DNA of 54,167 bases from Candidatus Omnitrophota bacterium (lineage in GTDB: Bacteria; Omnitrophota; Gorgyraeia; Zapsychrales; Fredricksoniimonadaceae): assembly GCA_016201795.1 (NCBI GenBank), contig JACQCF010000023.1, positions 1 to 54,167 on the forward strand, read 5' to 3'. The position numbers and the translations under genes were made by a program. A model generated the notes under the pieces. The model searched no databases. It was not told where the DNA came from and worked only from the letters and a program-made list of their open reading frames with translations. This document shows positions 8,477 through 16,106 of this stretch, in pieces. Every line of letters starts with the position of its first letter. Positions within the stretch are counted from its first letter, which is position 1.

Positions 8477-8505
8477 TTGAACCCTCCCGAAGATATATAT
8501 ATAAT
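8477..8505 (+). promoter_or_regulatory. promoter for trxA
   Basis: TTGAAC (8477-8482), a 17-nt spacer and TATAAT (8500-8505) make a sigma-70-like promoter. It lies about 100 nt before trxA, with a REP-like double hairpin (8529-8592) in the presumed 5' leader. Confidence 0.6.
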
Positions 8506-8528
8506 GTCTCCATTTTAGGAAAGGCCGT

Positions 8529-8592
8529 CCCGACATTATGTCGGGTCGAGCCTCGTCATTTCCTTTTTATAAGGGAATGAGGAAAAATGACG
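8529..8592. repeat. double palindrome upstream of trxA
   Basis: First arm: CCCGACA/TGTCGGG with a TTA loop (8529-8545). Second arm: CGTCATT at 8554 pairs with AATGACG ending at 8592, enclosing a shorter TCATT/AATGA pairing. This REP-like composite lies between the promoter and trxA, so it would be transcribed as leader RNA. The GAC-TTA-GTC core resembles the palindromes at 34834 and 35191. Confidence 0.6.
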
Positions 8593-8602
8593 GGAAAATC
8601 CT

Positions 8603-8923
8603 ATGGACGCTTTACATCTAAATGACAAGAATTTTGAGACGGAAGTTCTGAAGGCGCAGGGGCCTGTCCTGGTGGATTTCTGGGCCGAATGGTGCGGGCC
8701 GTGCAAAATGATTGCGCCCATCATAGACCAGATCGCCGGCGAATTAGCCGGAAAAATAAAGGTGGCGAAGCTTAACGTGGATGAGTCCGCGGATTTAGCC
8801 GGGCAATATAATGTCATGTCCATTCCCACCTTGCTGATTTTTAAAAACGGGCAGGTCGTAGACCAAATCGTGGGGGCTATGCCTAAGGACAGGCTATTAG
8901 CCAAATTAAATTCGCATTTATAA
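8603..8923 (+). CDS. trxA: thioredoxin
   Basis: A 106-residue cytoplasmic thioredoxin with the classic WCGPCK active site (Cys31, Cys34) preceded by VDFWAEW, and cis-Pro in 'SIPTLLIF'. It reduces protein disulfides using thioredoxin reductase, which is not in this window. Length is normal for TrxA. No strong Shine-Dalgarno lies before the ATG. A perfect palindrome begins 2 nt after the stop and separates it from panD. Confidence 0.95.
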   Translation: MDALHLNDKNFETEVLKAQGPVLVDFWAEWCGPCKMIAPIIDQIAGELAGKIKVAKLNVDESADLAGQYNVMSIPTLLIFKNGQVVDQIVGAMPKDRLLAKLNSHL

Positions 8924-8925
8924 CA

Positions 8926-8952
8926 GTAGGGGCTGGGTGACCCAGCCCCTAC
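8926..8952. repeat. 12-bp-stem palindrome between trxA and panD
   Basis: GTAGGGGCTGGG and its exact complement flank a 3-nt TGA centre. The element fills almost the whole trxA-panD gap, and panD's ribosome site (AGGAGAAG) begins just after it. No T-run follows, so it looks like a REP-type element more than a terminator. Confidence 0.75.
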
Positions 8953-8963
8953 AGGAGAAGCAT

Positions 8964-9314
8964 ATGTTTATTGAGGTTTTAAAATCTAAAATCGGCCATG
9001 CGCGTCTGAGTGCTGCCGAGCTTCATTACGAGGGCAGCATCACCATTGATGCGGACATTATCAAAGCTGCTGGGATTGTTGTAGGCGAAAAGGTGCATGT
9101 GCTCAATGAAAATAATGGTTCTCGTCTGGAAACCTATGTGATTGCCGGCAAGCCCGGCTCTGGCGAGGTGTGTTTAAACGGCCCGGCCGCACGGCATGGC
9201 TATGTGGGCGATACGCTGATTATTTTAAGCTACGTATGGTGCACGCCCCAGGAGGCCAAAAGCGTGCAGGTAAAAGTGGTCTATTTAGATCAGAAAAATA
9301 GGATCAAAAAATAA
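8964..9314 (+). CDS. panD: aspartate 1-decarboxylase
   Basis: A pyruvoyl enzyme converting L-aspartate to beta-alanine for pantothenate and coenzyme A synthesis. From the ATG at 8964 the protein has 116 residues with canonical Lys9, Tyr22 and the self-cleavage site Gly24-Ser25 in EGSITID; Ser25 becomes the pyruvoyl group. A frame start at 8937 lies inside the palindrome and would add nine non-conserved residues. AGGAGAAG precedes the chosen ATG. No other pantothenate gene is nearby; def follows 5 nt after the stop. Confidence 0.95.
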   Translation: MFIEVLKSKIGHARLSAAELHYEGSITIDADIIKAAGIVVGEKVHVLNENNGSRLETYVIAGKPGSGEVCLNGPAARHGYVGDTLIILSYVWCTPQEAKSVQVKVVYLDQKNRIKK

Positions 9315-9319
9315 CCATT

Positions 9320-9838
9320 ATGCAATTAAAGATTCGTTTATACGGAGATCCTTGCCTTCGAGCTAAATCCAAGCCAGTGAAGGAAGTCACCTCTGCCGAG
9401 CGCATGCTTATTGCTTCGATGTTTGAAACCATGCGCGCGCAAAAGGGTGTCGGTTTAGCCGCAGCCCAGGTGGGTATCAATGAACAGATTTTTGTCATCG
9501 ATACCGGTCATGATGCCCTGGCCGTAGTTAATCCTAGGATTCTGCGACGTTCGGGCGCCCAGAGCGGTGAAGAAGGATGTTTGAGCGTCCCGCATCTGCA
9601 GGTCAATGTCGAAAGGGCCAAAGATCTGGAAGTGGAATTCCTCGATGAGGATAATAATCCGGTACGGGCTAGGATTTCAGGGCTGTTAGCTAAAATCTTT
9701 CAGCATGAAAACGATCATTTGCAGGGCAAGCTGATCATCGATTATCTGACAGCTCAGGAGCGCCGCCAGGTCCTCAAAGACATGAAAGACGGCGTTTACA
9801 TGGGGGAAAGTAATGGTCATGAAGACATGCGCGCCTGA
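9320..9838 (+). CDS. def: peptide deformylase
   Basis: A 172-residue metalloenzyme removing the N-formyl group from nascent proteins. All three family motifs are present: GVGLAAAQVG, EGCLSVP (metal Cys) and HENDH (the HExxH metal site). Length is normal. It overlaps lipA by 26 nt, so the two are translated from one message. Confidence 0.95.
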   Translation: MQLKIRLYGDPCLRAKSKPVKEVTSAERMLIASMFETMRAQKGVGLAAAQVGINEQIFVIDTGHDALAVVNPRILRRSGAQSGEEGCLSVPHLQVNVERAKDLEVEFLDEDNNPVRARISGLLAKIFQHENDHLQGKLIIDYLTAQERRQVLKDMKDGVYMGESNGHEDMRA

Positions 9839-10724
9839 AAAATTCAATCCTGGTGGTTTAGCGAAATTACCGGCGTGGTTTAAACAGCCCCTGCCGGATA
9901 TGGATAAAATTCGCGCTATGAAGGAGCTGTTTCGCGCCTCGGGTTTGCATACGGTTTGCGAAAGCGCGCATTGTCCGAATATGGGTACCTGCTGGGGCGC
10001 AGGGGTGGCTACCTTTATGATTTTAGGAGGCACCTGCACCCGCGCTTGCCGTTTTTGCGCGGTGCCGGCGGGCAGGCCGGATCTTTTAGATCCCCATGAA
10101 CCCGAACACGTAGCTCAAACCATAGAGAAATTAAAATTGCGTTATGTGGTGATTACCTCCGTGGCCCGTGATGATTTACAAGATCAAGGCGCCGGCCATT
10201 TTGCCGCCACCATCCGTGCGATTCGCGACTTAACACCCGACGTGAAAATTGAGGTCTTGATTCCCGATTTTTCCGCCCAAGAAGAGGCGCTGAAAGTTTT
10301 AAGCGATGCCGCGCCTGAGGTCATCAGTCATAATATCGAGACCGTGCGGCGTTTAAGCAGACACATCCGTCCGCAGGCCTTCCACGATCGCTCGTTGAGA
10401 GTGCTGAGGCGTTTTCGAGAGTTAAACCCATTAGCATTGGTGAAATCTTCCTTTATGGTCGGCTTGGGCGAAAGCCAGGAAGAAATCATGGAACTGATGC
10501 AGGAACTTCTTAAGGCCGGTTGTCAGATTTTAACCATTGGTCAATATCTGGCTCCCACCCAAATGAAAAGGCATGTGCCCGTGGTTAGATTCCTGACGCC
10601 CGAAGAATTTGAACGCCTGCATCACAGAGGCATGGAGATGGGCTTTAAATATGTCGAAAGCGGTCCTTTGGTGCGCAGTTCTTATATCGCGGAAAAAGGA
10701 TATCGAGAGGCCCTGCGGCGATGA
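9813..10724 (+). CDS. lipA: lipoyl synthase
   Basis: A 303-residue radical-SAM enzyme that inserts sulfur at C6 and C8 of octanoyl groups on lipoyl proteins. The auxiliary cluster motif CESAHCPNMGTC (Cx4Cx5C) and the radical-SAM motif CTRACRFC (Cx3Cx2C) are both intact, and the C-terminal RSSY serine of the auxiliary cluster is present. It overlaps def upstream by 26 nt and the next gene by 4 nt. The start may be ATG 9813 or ATG 9819. No lipB or lplA is seen here. Confidence 0.95.
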   Translation: MVMKTCAPEKFNPGGLAKLPAWFKQPLPDMDKIRAMKELFRASGLHTVCESAHCPNMGTCWGAGVATFMILGGTCTRACRFCAVPAGRPDLLDPHEPEHVAQTIEKLKLRYVVITSVARDDLQDQGAGHFAATIRAIRDLTPDVKIEVLIPDFSAQEEALKVLSDAAPEVISHNIETVRRLSRHIRPQAFHDRSLRVLRRFRELNPLALVKSSFMVGLGESQEEIMELMQELLKAGCQILTIGQYLAPTQMKRHVPVVRFLTPEEFERLHHRGMEMGFKYVESGPLVRSSYIAEKGYREALRR

Positions 10725-11713
10725 AAGAAAAATTTAAAGCGGTCTGGTCGTTTTTTTTACGTTTTGGTTTAAGCGCGGCTTTATTGACCTGGCTGTTTAG
10801 CCGTATTGATTACAAACACACCTGGGCCGCGGTGAAGGGGGCGGACAAAAGCTATTTACTGGCGGCCTTTGCTGTTTTTTTCGTCACCAATATGATGATC
10901 CTGGGGCGTTGGATGATTTTGATGAAAGCGTTGCGTTTACAATTCAAAGATTTAAGCGGGGTGCGCTGGTTTTTTATCGGGTTATTTTGTAATTTATTTT
11001 TACCGACCTCCGTCGGAGGAGACGTCATCAAGGCGCTGGGACTGGCCAAAGAAACAGGTTATAGGCCTAAAGTCTTTGCCTCGATTGTGCTGGATCGTTT
11101 GACCGGTTTTACGGCTATTGTTTTGGTAGCTTTCGTCTCCTTTTTTTTCGGCCGCCAGATGATCGGGGATTCTTCCTTAATCATTGCGATTGTCTGTATG
11201 GCGGGGGTTTCTTTGGGCTTGGCGGTAGTACTTTTTAGTCATCGTATTTTTTCCTGGGCTTGCAAAGCTTTCAAAACCTGGCCGCGGATCAAAGAAGGGC
11301 TTATGAGTCTGCATTATGATATCGTACTGATGCGGGGCAAACAAAAGCAATTTGTAGCCACCGTCGGTATTTCTGCTTTGGCCCAAATCGTGTTAGCCTA
11401 CGATTTTTACTTAACCGCCCAGGGCATGCATCAGCACATCTCTTTCGTGTACTTTATTATTTTTTCGCCATTGGTGTGTGTGGTGACTTCTTTGCCTTCG
11501 ATTGGCGGTTTGGGGGTCAGGGAAATTGGATGGGTGTATTTACTTTCTAAAGTGGGCGTGCCTCAGGGCGTGGCGCTGGGCTTGAGTTTGATTAATTTTG
11601 CGTTTATGATTTTAGTCGGGCTGGTGGGGGGGATCTGGTATGTCGCTTCATTTTCTACTGGACGGTTACAACATTATCCATCAGACGCCCGGCTTAAACC
11701 GTGGCACGCTTGA
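10721..11713 (+). CDS. flippase-like membrane protein (UPF0104/LPG-synthase TM family)
   Basis: A 330-residue protein with about eight membrane segments, matching the lysylphosphatidylglycerol synthase transmembrane (AglD/YbhN-like) family. Typical features are the basic N-terminus, 'NLFLPTSVGGDVIKAL' (about residues 88-103) and a late 'PSIGGLGVREIGW' segment. Members are proposed to move or build lipid-linked compounds in the inner membrane. The catalytic synthase domain of MprF is absent. Its 3' end overlaps the next gene by 74 nt. Confidence 0.82.
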   Translation: MKEKFKAVWSFFLRFGLSAALLTWLFSRIDYKHTWAAVKGADKSYLLAAFAVFFVTNMMILGRWMILMKALRLQFKDLSGVRWFFIGLFCNLFLPTSVGGDVIKALGLAKETGYRPKVFASIVLDRLTGFTAIVLVAFVSFFFGRQMIGDSSLIIAIVCMAGVSLGLAVVLFSHRIFSWACKAFKTWPRIKEGLMSLHYDIVLMRGKQKQFVATVGISALAQIVLAYDFYLTAQGMHQHISFVYFIIFSPLVCVVTSLPSIGGLGVREIGWVYLLSKVGVPQGVALGLSLINFAFMILVGLVGGIWYVASFSTGRLQHYPSDARLKPWHA

Positions 11714-12200
11714 ACAAGAGCGTCAGGCGCTGCTTCATTGGATCAATGTTGATCACCCGCAGGGCAGTGTTCACAATCGTGTGACGGTTGTCTTTGACGG
11801 GAAAGAAGTCCGCCATCTGTTAAAAACAGATGGTGAGACCTCGCCAATCGACAAGATTGATAGGCGGGAATTTTTCAGCTCCCACGCTGGTGGTGTGGCC
11901 AACGTGGTTTTTAGTAAAGGTCAATCGGCGGATGATCTTATCAAAAAGACGATTGAACAATCCACGGTGAAAAAGAGCTGGGTGGTGGTGAGCGATGATA
12001 AGCAGATCAAGTTTTACGTCAGGGCTTTGGGCGCCAATGTATTAACAGTCAAAGAATTCACGAGGGGTGATTCCAAGAAATCAAAACAGTCGGCAGCTAA
12101 GAATCAAGCTTTAGCAGCTGCTGGTAAATATATTTCTTTGACGCAACAGGCCAAGATTAATCAAGAATTAGAACGTATTTGGATGAATCCAAAATCATGA
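11640..12200 (+). CDS. NYN/YacP-like ribonuclease
   Basis: A 186-residue protein of the YacP (Rae1) NYN family of PIN-like nucleases. The N-terminal LLDGYNII strand carries the first acidic residue, 'VVFDGKE' (about residue 50) the next, and 'VVVSDDKQIK' (about residue 118) a third. YacP/Rae1 in Bacillus cleaves mRNA on the ribosome. The start at 11640 is needed to keep LLDGYN, which forces a 74-nt overlap with the upstream membrane gene. ATGA overlap couples it to mlaE. Confidence 0.8.
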   Translation: MSLHFLLDGYNIIHQTPGLNRGTLEQERQALLHWINVDHPQGSVHNRVTVVFDGKEVRHLLKTDGETSPIDKIDRREFFSSHAGGVANVVFSKGQSADDLIKKTIEQSTVKKSWVVVSDDKQIKFYVRALGANVLTVKEFTRGDSKKSKQSAAKNQALAAAGKYISLTQQAKINQELERIWMNPKS

Positions 12201-12970
12201 GTTTCGTCATTTTTAAAAATTTAGCCGGCCGTATTCATGCGATGGGGGAGGCGATTTTTTTCTTAAAGGACGTGCTCAAGGTGATGTTTTCAGGACGTGT
12301 GCGTTTTGCGCAGGTGTTGGAGCAAATGTATTATCAGGGTGTGCAGTCCGTGGTGATTATTATTTTATCATCGCTGGCTACTGGCGTTGTGTTGGGCTTG
12401 CAGGGATCCATCACTTTGCAGCGTTTCGGTGCGCGCGAATTTATAGCGCCATTGGTCGCTCTATCTTTGCTGCGTGAATTAAGTCCCGTATTTACCACTT
12501 TTATTTATTCCGGTAAATCCGGCGCCGGGATTACGGCGGAATTAGGGACGATGAATACCCATGAACAAATTCAAGCCACCCGTACCCTGGGCGTTGATCC
12601 TATTGAATTTTTGGTGGTGCCGCGGTTTTTAGCCTGTGTGCTGGTGATGCCGGCGTTGGTCGTCATATCGGAATTGGTGGGCATGTTTGGCGGTTATCTT
12701 GTTGCTATTTTTCAAGCGCAGTTGCCGTCGGCGATTTATATCAGACAGACGATTCAGTCCATTCATTACGTGGATTTTTTTAGCGGATTGGTCAAGGCCT
12801 TTTTCTTTTCGGTGATTGTGGCATGGATTTGTTGCTATCAGGGTTTTTTTACCTCGGGAGGGGCGTTGGGGGTGGGACGTTTTACCACCCGCGCGGTGGC
12901 GTATTCTTACATGGCGGTTATTCTTTCGAATGCGGTATTAACCATGTTCATTTTAACATTTTGGGGTTAA
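12197..12970 (+). CDS. mlaE: MlaE-type lipid ABC permease
   Basis: A 257-residue inner-membrane permease of the MlaE/YrbE family, part of the complex that moves phospholipids between the outer and inner membranes. Five or so hydrophobic helices and the conserved 'SGAGITAELGTM' segment (about residues 109-120) are seen. I chose the ATG at 12197, overlapping the upstream stop as ATGA; an in-frame ATG at 12179 is also possible. It is followed by a lipoprotein and then mlaF and mlaD. Confidence 0.9.
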   Translation: MSFVIFKNLAGRIHAMGEAIFFLKDVLKVMFSGRVRFAQVLEQMYYQGVQSVVIIILSSLATGVVLGLQGSITLQRFGAREFIAPLVALSLLRELSPVFTTFIYSGKSGAGITAELGTMNTHEQIQATRTLGVDPIEFLVVPRFLACVLVMPALVVISELVGMFGGYLVAIFQAQLPSAIYIRQTIQSIHYVDFFSGLVKAFFFSVIVAWICCYQGFFTSGGALGVGRFTTRAVAYSYMAVILSNAVLTMFILTFWG

Positions 12971-12975
12971 TTCAT

Positions 12976-13308
12976 ATGATTGATAAAAATAGTGTTTGGT
13001 CCCTGGTCTTTGGTCTTTTTTTGATCGGTTGTGCCCACATGACTTCTGGTAATAATGGGCAGTTGCAGAGCTATCCCGCTCCGGAAGTGGAAGCCGGCTG
13101 GGTTCGCAATGGTGATCCTATTGAATACGACGCTCAGAAATGGTACGCAGTCAATGATGTGGAAACTTTGTTGGACTCAGAAGTTTATCAGGTCGGGGAG
13201 TACAAAGGCGTTCAGATTTTTGTCGATAAAATAGATACAAAGCCTTACCATCGCCTGTATACTAAATTTGCTAAAAATCAATTCCGTTATTTTGAAAAAA
13301 GACCATGA
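12976..13308 (+). CDS. small lipoprotein inside the mla operon
   Basis: A 110-residue protein with a lipoprotein signal peptide: hydrophobic segment then lipobox FLIG|C at Cys19. The ATG at 12976 gives this N-terminus; a longer frame from 12823 lies inside mlaE and is a shadow. No domain recognised; the mature part is charged and rich in Tyr and Val. The next gene, mlaF, overlaps by 4 nt, so it is a fixed member of the operon. It may play a role like MlaA or an accessory envelope factor, but it is not related to MlaA by eye. Confidence 0.75.
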   Translation: MIDKNSVWSLVFGLFLIGCAHMTSGNNGQLQSYPAPEVEAGWVRNGDPIEYDAQKWYAVNDVETLLDSEVYQVGEYKGVQIFVDKIDTKPYHRLYTKFAKNQFRYFEKRP

Positions 13309-14033
13309 TTAAAGTAGAGCATTTGTCCAAGACCTTAGGGGGTCAAAAAGTCCTTAACGATATTAGCTTTGAGGTGGCCACCGGCGAAATCTTGATTTTT
13401 TTAGGACCCAGTGGAATCGGAAAAACAGTACTGCTGAAACATCTCATTGGTCTTTTTCAACCGGACCAGGGGACAGTGATCGTCAACGGTACGGATATCA
13501 CCAAGCTTTCGCAAAGCCAGCAGCTGAAAATACGCAAGGATTTTGGTTATCTGTTTCAAGAAGGCGCGCTTTATGATTTTATGAATGTGTTTGAGAACGT
13601 GGCTTTTCCGTTGCGGGAACACACGTCTTTGAATTATCAACAGATCCGCCAGCGGGTACGTGAGGTGCTGGATATGGTGGATTTGGATGAGGTGGAAGCT
13701 AAAATGCCCTCCGAGCTCTCAGGGGGTATGAAAAAGCGCGTGGGGCTAGCCCGTGCGATTGTTCTGGGAGCCAAAGTGCTTTTATGCGATGAGCCGACCT
13801 CGGGGCTGGATCCGATCAGAAGCCGTGACATTTCGGATTTGATCCGCCAGGTCGCCAAAAAGATCGGGGCTACGACGGTGATTATGTCGCATGATGTTCA
13901 CAATTCTTTTCGTATTGCCGATCGGCTGGCTATTCTTAACGATGGCGCCATTGAGGTGGTTGGACGTCCGCAGGATTTGTTATCCTGTGATCATTCTTTT
14001 GTGAAAGAATTCTTGAAACCAGCGGCTGTCTAG
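13305..14033 (+). CDS. mlaF: MlaF-type ABC ATPase
   Basis: A 242-residue ATPase that powers the Mla lipid transporter. Walker A GPSGIGKT (residues 34-41), ABC signature LSGGMKKR, Walker B LLCDEPTSGLDP and the switch His (MSHD) are all present. The LSGGMKKRV variant is typical of the MlaF branch. It overlaps the lipoprotein gene and is followed 9 nt later by mlaD. Confidence 0.93.
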   Translation: MIKVEHLSKTLGGQKVLNDISFEVATGEILIFLGPSGIGKTVLLKHLIGLFQPDQGTVIVNGTDITKLSQSQQLKIRKDFGYLFQEGALYDFMNVFENVAFPLREHTSLNYQQIRQRVREVLDMVDLDEVEAKMPSELSGGMKKRVGLARAIVLGAKVLLCDEPTSGLDPIRSRDISDLIRQVAKKIGATTVIMSHDVHNSFRIADRLAILNDGAIEVVGRPQDLLSCDHSFVKEFLKPAAV

Positions 14034-14042
14034 GAGAACCTT

Positions 14043-14636
14043 ATGGAAGAACACAGTACAGCAAAGAAATTTTCCGCCGGTCTTTTTTTCATCACAGGTC
14101 TTGGTTTAATCGCCATGATCATTTTTATCATTGGTTTTGACCGTGGTTTAACCCAGCCCAAATTTCAGGTGATTACGCTTTTTAATCAAGTGGGGGGATT
14201 AATTGAAGGCGCGCCTATTCGTATTTCGGGGGTCAACGTCGGGGTAGTGGGCAATATTGATTTTTTAAATCAACCCATTGAGGATAGAAGCCTTAAGGTC
14301 ACGCTTAATATCTTTAAGAAGTATGAATTTGAGTTCCGCAAATGTTCGCGCATCGGCATAAAAACCGAAGGGGTTTTGGGCCAGAAACTCATTGAAATCA
14401 GCGAAGATCACAGCCGCAAGATGTTTGATGTGAGCAAACCTATTATCGGGGAAGACCCTTTGGATGTGGAAGATATGGCGGCCGTGATCACGCGCACGGC
14501 CGTTTCTTTGCAGAAAACCAGCGAAGGCGCCAACGAGGTTGTGACTCAATGGAAAAATATGTCCCTTAAAGCCAAGCGTTTGATGAATCGGTTGGAAGAA
14601 AAATTAGTTGAAGGGAATTTATTTAAGGTATTTTAA
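14043..14636 (+). CDS. mlaD: MlaD-like MCE-domain protein
   Basis: A 197-residue protein with one N-terminal membrane helix (about residues 12-34) and an MCE domain (about residues 40-115; 'LFNQVGGLIEGAPIRISGVNVGVV'-type core). MCE hexamers form the periplasmic lipid channel on top of MlaE. The C-terminal tail is helical and basic. It sits at the end of the mlaE-lipoprotein-mlaF-mlaD string; no mlaB or mlaC is present. GAGAACC lies just before the ATG. Confidence 0.9.
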   Translation: MEEHSTAKKFSAGLFFITGLGLIAMIIFIIGFDRGLTQPKFQVITLFNQVGGLIEGAPIRISGVNVGVVGNIDFLNQPIEDRSLKVTLNIFKKYEFEFRKCSRIGIKTEGVLGQKLIEISEDHSRKMFDVSKPIIGEDPLDVEDMAAVITRTAVSLQKTSEGANEVVTQWKNMSLKAKRLMNRLEEKLVEGNLFKVF

Positions 14637-14645
14637 AAGGCATCT

Positions 14646-14939
14646 ATGTTTGTGATGAGCAATTTTTTAAACGCTCTGGCCTATCTGGTCAATATTGTGT
14701 TGACGGTTATGTATTGGCTGATCCTCTTTAGAGCCATCATCAGCTGGGTGTCGCCGGATCCGTTTAATCCGATTGTACAATTTTTGCATCGCACAACCGA
14801 ACCGATTCTCGAGCCGATCCGCCGTCTTCTGCCGGCCATGCCGATTGATCTTTCGCCAGTGATCGCGTTTTTCGGCATTATTTTTTTAAAACAGTTTTTG
14901 GTTAACACCCTGTATGGCGTGGCCATGCGTTTACAGTAA
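14646..14939 (+). CDS. YggT family membrane protein
   Basis: A 97-residue membrane protein. Two hydrophobic segments flank 'FRAIISWVSPDPFNPIVQFL' and the hallmark 'TEPILEPIRRLLP' motif, both diagnostic of YggT. Family members are linked to cell division, shape and ion homeostasis but lack a firm function. It starts 9 nt after mlaD, so it may be read through from the Mla operon. Confidence 0.88.
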   Translation: MFVMSNFLNALAYLVNIVLTVMYWLILFRAIISWVSPDPFNPIVQFLHRTTEPILEPIRRLLPAMPIDLSPVIAFFGIIFLKQFLVNTLYGVAMRLQ

Positions 14940-14951
14940 ATGGACTATTGC

Positions 14952-14980
14952 TTGCAAAAATTCTTAGTTTAAGGTATATA
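14952..14980 (+). promoter_or_regulatory. promoter for ybaB-like gene
   Basis: TTGCAA (14952-14957), 17 nt, TATATA (14975-14980). It lies 26 nt before the ATG at 15007, with a GGAAAGG-type ribosome site in between. Confidence 0.55.
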
Positions 14981-15006
14981 AGAAAAGTATTACGGAAAGG
15001 AAAATC

Positions 15007-15303
15007 ATGTTTGATAAGGTTAAAGAGCTCTTCGAGCTTAAAAAGAAAGCGGATCGGCTCAAAAAAGAGCTGGAGGCCGTCATCATTGAAGTCAATGACG
15101 TGCGCCCGATTAAGGTGAAAATCAACGGTGCGCAGATTGTTCAGTCCATTGAGATTGACGAGAGCCTTTTAAATCCGGCGCAGAAAAACCGCATTCAAAT
15201 GGATTTATTGCGCAGTATCAATACCGCTGTTAAAAAATCACAGCAGGCAGCGGCCAATAAAATGAAAAATATACCGGGTTTTAATCTGCCCGGCCTCTCG
15301 TAA
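15007..15303 (+). CDS. YbaB/EbfC-like nucleoid protein
   Basis: A 98-residue protein resembling the YbaB/EbfC family: an N-terminal coiled helix (ELKKKADRLKKELEA), a short beta hairpin ('VKVKINGAQIVQSIEIDESLL') and a C-terminal helix of 'NTAVKKSQQAAANKM' type. Members bind DNA as dimers. Compared with YbaB, the N-terminal part is short. No dnaX or recR is adjacent, the usual neighbours, so the call rests on the fold pattern. It has its own promoter and is followed by a small possible PC4-like protein. Confidence 0.7.
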   Translation: MFDKVKELFELKKKADRLKKELEAVIIEVNDVRPIKVKINGAQIVQSIEIDESLLNPAQKNRIQMDLLRSINTAVKKSQQAAANKMKNIPGFNLPGLS

Positions 15304-15323
15304 ACACTTAAAAAGGAGTAGTT

Positions 15324-15554
15324 ATGCCCTACGATGCTAGTTTAGATGTTTCCAGTTTTAAAGAAGTGTTGGATTTTGAGAATACCCGCGTTACCATCGG
15401 CGTCTTCTCTTATAATGGGGCGCCTAAAAAGCTTCAAATCAGCCGCGAGAATTTGATCGACGGTCAATGGAGCTACACCAAATTGGGCCGTTTAAGCAAA
15501 GAAGAGGCGGTGGCTGTCGCCCCCATCCTCATGAAAGCCATTGAGACGATGTAA
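15324..15554 (+). CDS. small PC4/YdbC-like putative ssDNA-binding protein
   Basis: A 76-residue protein not firmly recognised. The segment 'IGVFSYNGAPKKLQISREN' followed by 'WSYTKLGRLSKEEA' resembles the bacterial PC4-like YdbC family, where a strand with WNG-x-APKYDIR leads to a 'GKGITLSEEE' helix start. YdbC binds single-stranded DNA. The gene has a good ribosome site (AAAGGAG) and sits 20 nt behind the YbaB-like gene and before greA, a setting of nucleic-acid proteins. The family call is by eye and should be treated as a suggestion. Confidence 0.55.
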   Translation: MPYDASLDVSSFKEVLDFENTRVTIGVFSYNGAPKKLQISRENLIDGQWSYTKLGRLSKEEAVAVAPILMKAIETM

Positions 15555-15560
15555 TAAGAA

Positions 15561-15597
15561 CCCCCGCTGTTTTGCTTTGCAAAACAAAACACGGGGG
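15561..15597. terminator. nested hairpin before greA
   Basis: Outer stem CCCCCG/CGGGGG (15561-15566 with 15592-15597) encloses GTTTTG/CAAAAC (15569-15574 with 15580-15585). It is 6 nt after the stop of the 76-residue gene. No T-tract follows, so it may be a REP element or a weak bidirectional terminator. Confidence 0.5.
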
Positions 15598-15626
15598 TAA
15601 TTTCTGAATGTTAAAGGATTGAAATG

Positions 15627-16106
15627 ATGGCCAACGAAGTCTATTTAACCCGCCAGGGGTTTCACAAATTACAGCAGCAGCTGGAGTCTTTAAAGACGAC
15701 CGAGCGCCAGAAAATCGCCAAAGCCATCGGGGAGGCGCGCGCGCAGGGAGACATTTCCGAGAATGCTGAATACGATGCGGCCAAAGAGTCCCAGGCGCAT
15801 AACGAATTGCGCATCGCAGACTTAGAGACGAAACTGGCCAACGTACGCATCATTGAAAATGAAAATATCCCCTCGGATAAGGTTTTTATTGGGGCCATTG
15901 TCACGCTGGAAGATGTGGACAATAATGAGGAGCTGACCTACATGCTCGTCTCTGCGGAGGAAGCCAGCTACGAAGAAAACAAGATTTCCATTTTTTCTCC
16001 CATCGGCAAAGGTCTTTTAGGTCATAAAACAGGTGAGACGGTGGCGATTCAAGTGCCGGCAGGAACACTCAACTACAAAATCAAGAAAATCAAGCGTCCT
16101 TCCTGA
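15627..16106 (+). CDS. greA: transcription elongation factor GreA
   Basis: A 159-residue factor that rescues backtracked RNA polymerase by stimulating transcript cleavage. An N-terminal coiled coil carries the 'ARAQGDISENAEYDAAKE' tip with the key acidic residues, and the C-terminal FKBP-like domain ends 'SPIGKGLLGHKTGETV'. Two in-frame ATGs (15624, 15627) precede the conserved start; I take the second. It converges with, and overlaps by 17 nt, the gene on the minus strand. Confidence 0.95.
   Translation: MANEVYLTRQGFHKLQQQLESLKTTERQKIAKAIGEARAQGDISENAEYDAAKESQAHNELRIADLETKLANVRIIENENIPSDKVFIGAIVTLEDVDNNEELTYMLVSAEEASYEENKISIFSPIGKGLLGHKTGETVAIQVPAGTLNYKIKKIKRPS

Noticed and set aside
8421-8602. 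tRNA or small RNA gene between hepT and trxA
   Set aside because: No cloverleaf or T-loop pattern; the region is explained by a promoter and a REP-like double hairpin.
8937-8963. Earlier panD start
   Set aside because: It lies within the palindromic repeat and lacks a ribosome site; Lys9 and Gly24-Ser25 numbering fits the ATG at 8964.
12823-12975. Extended N-terminus for the small Mla lipoprotein
   Set aside because: The extension is read inside mlaE in another frame and destroys the lipoprotein signal that starts at 12976.
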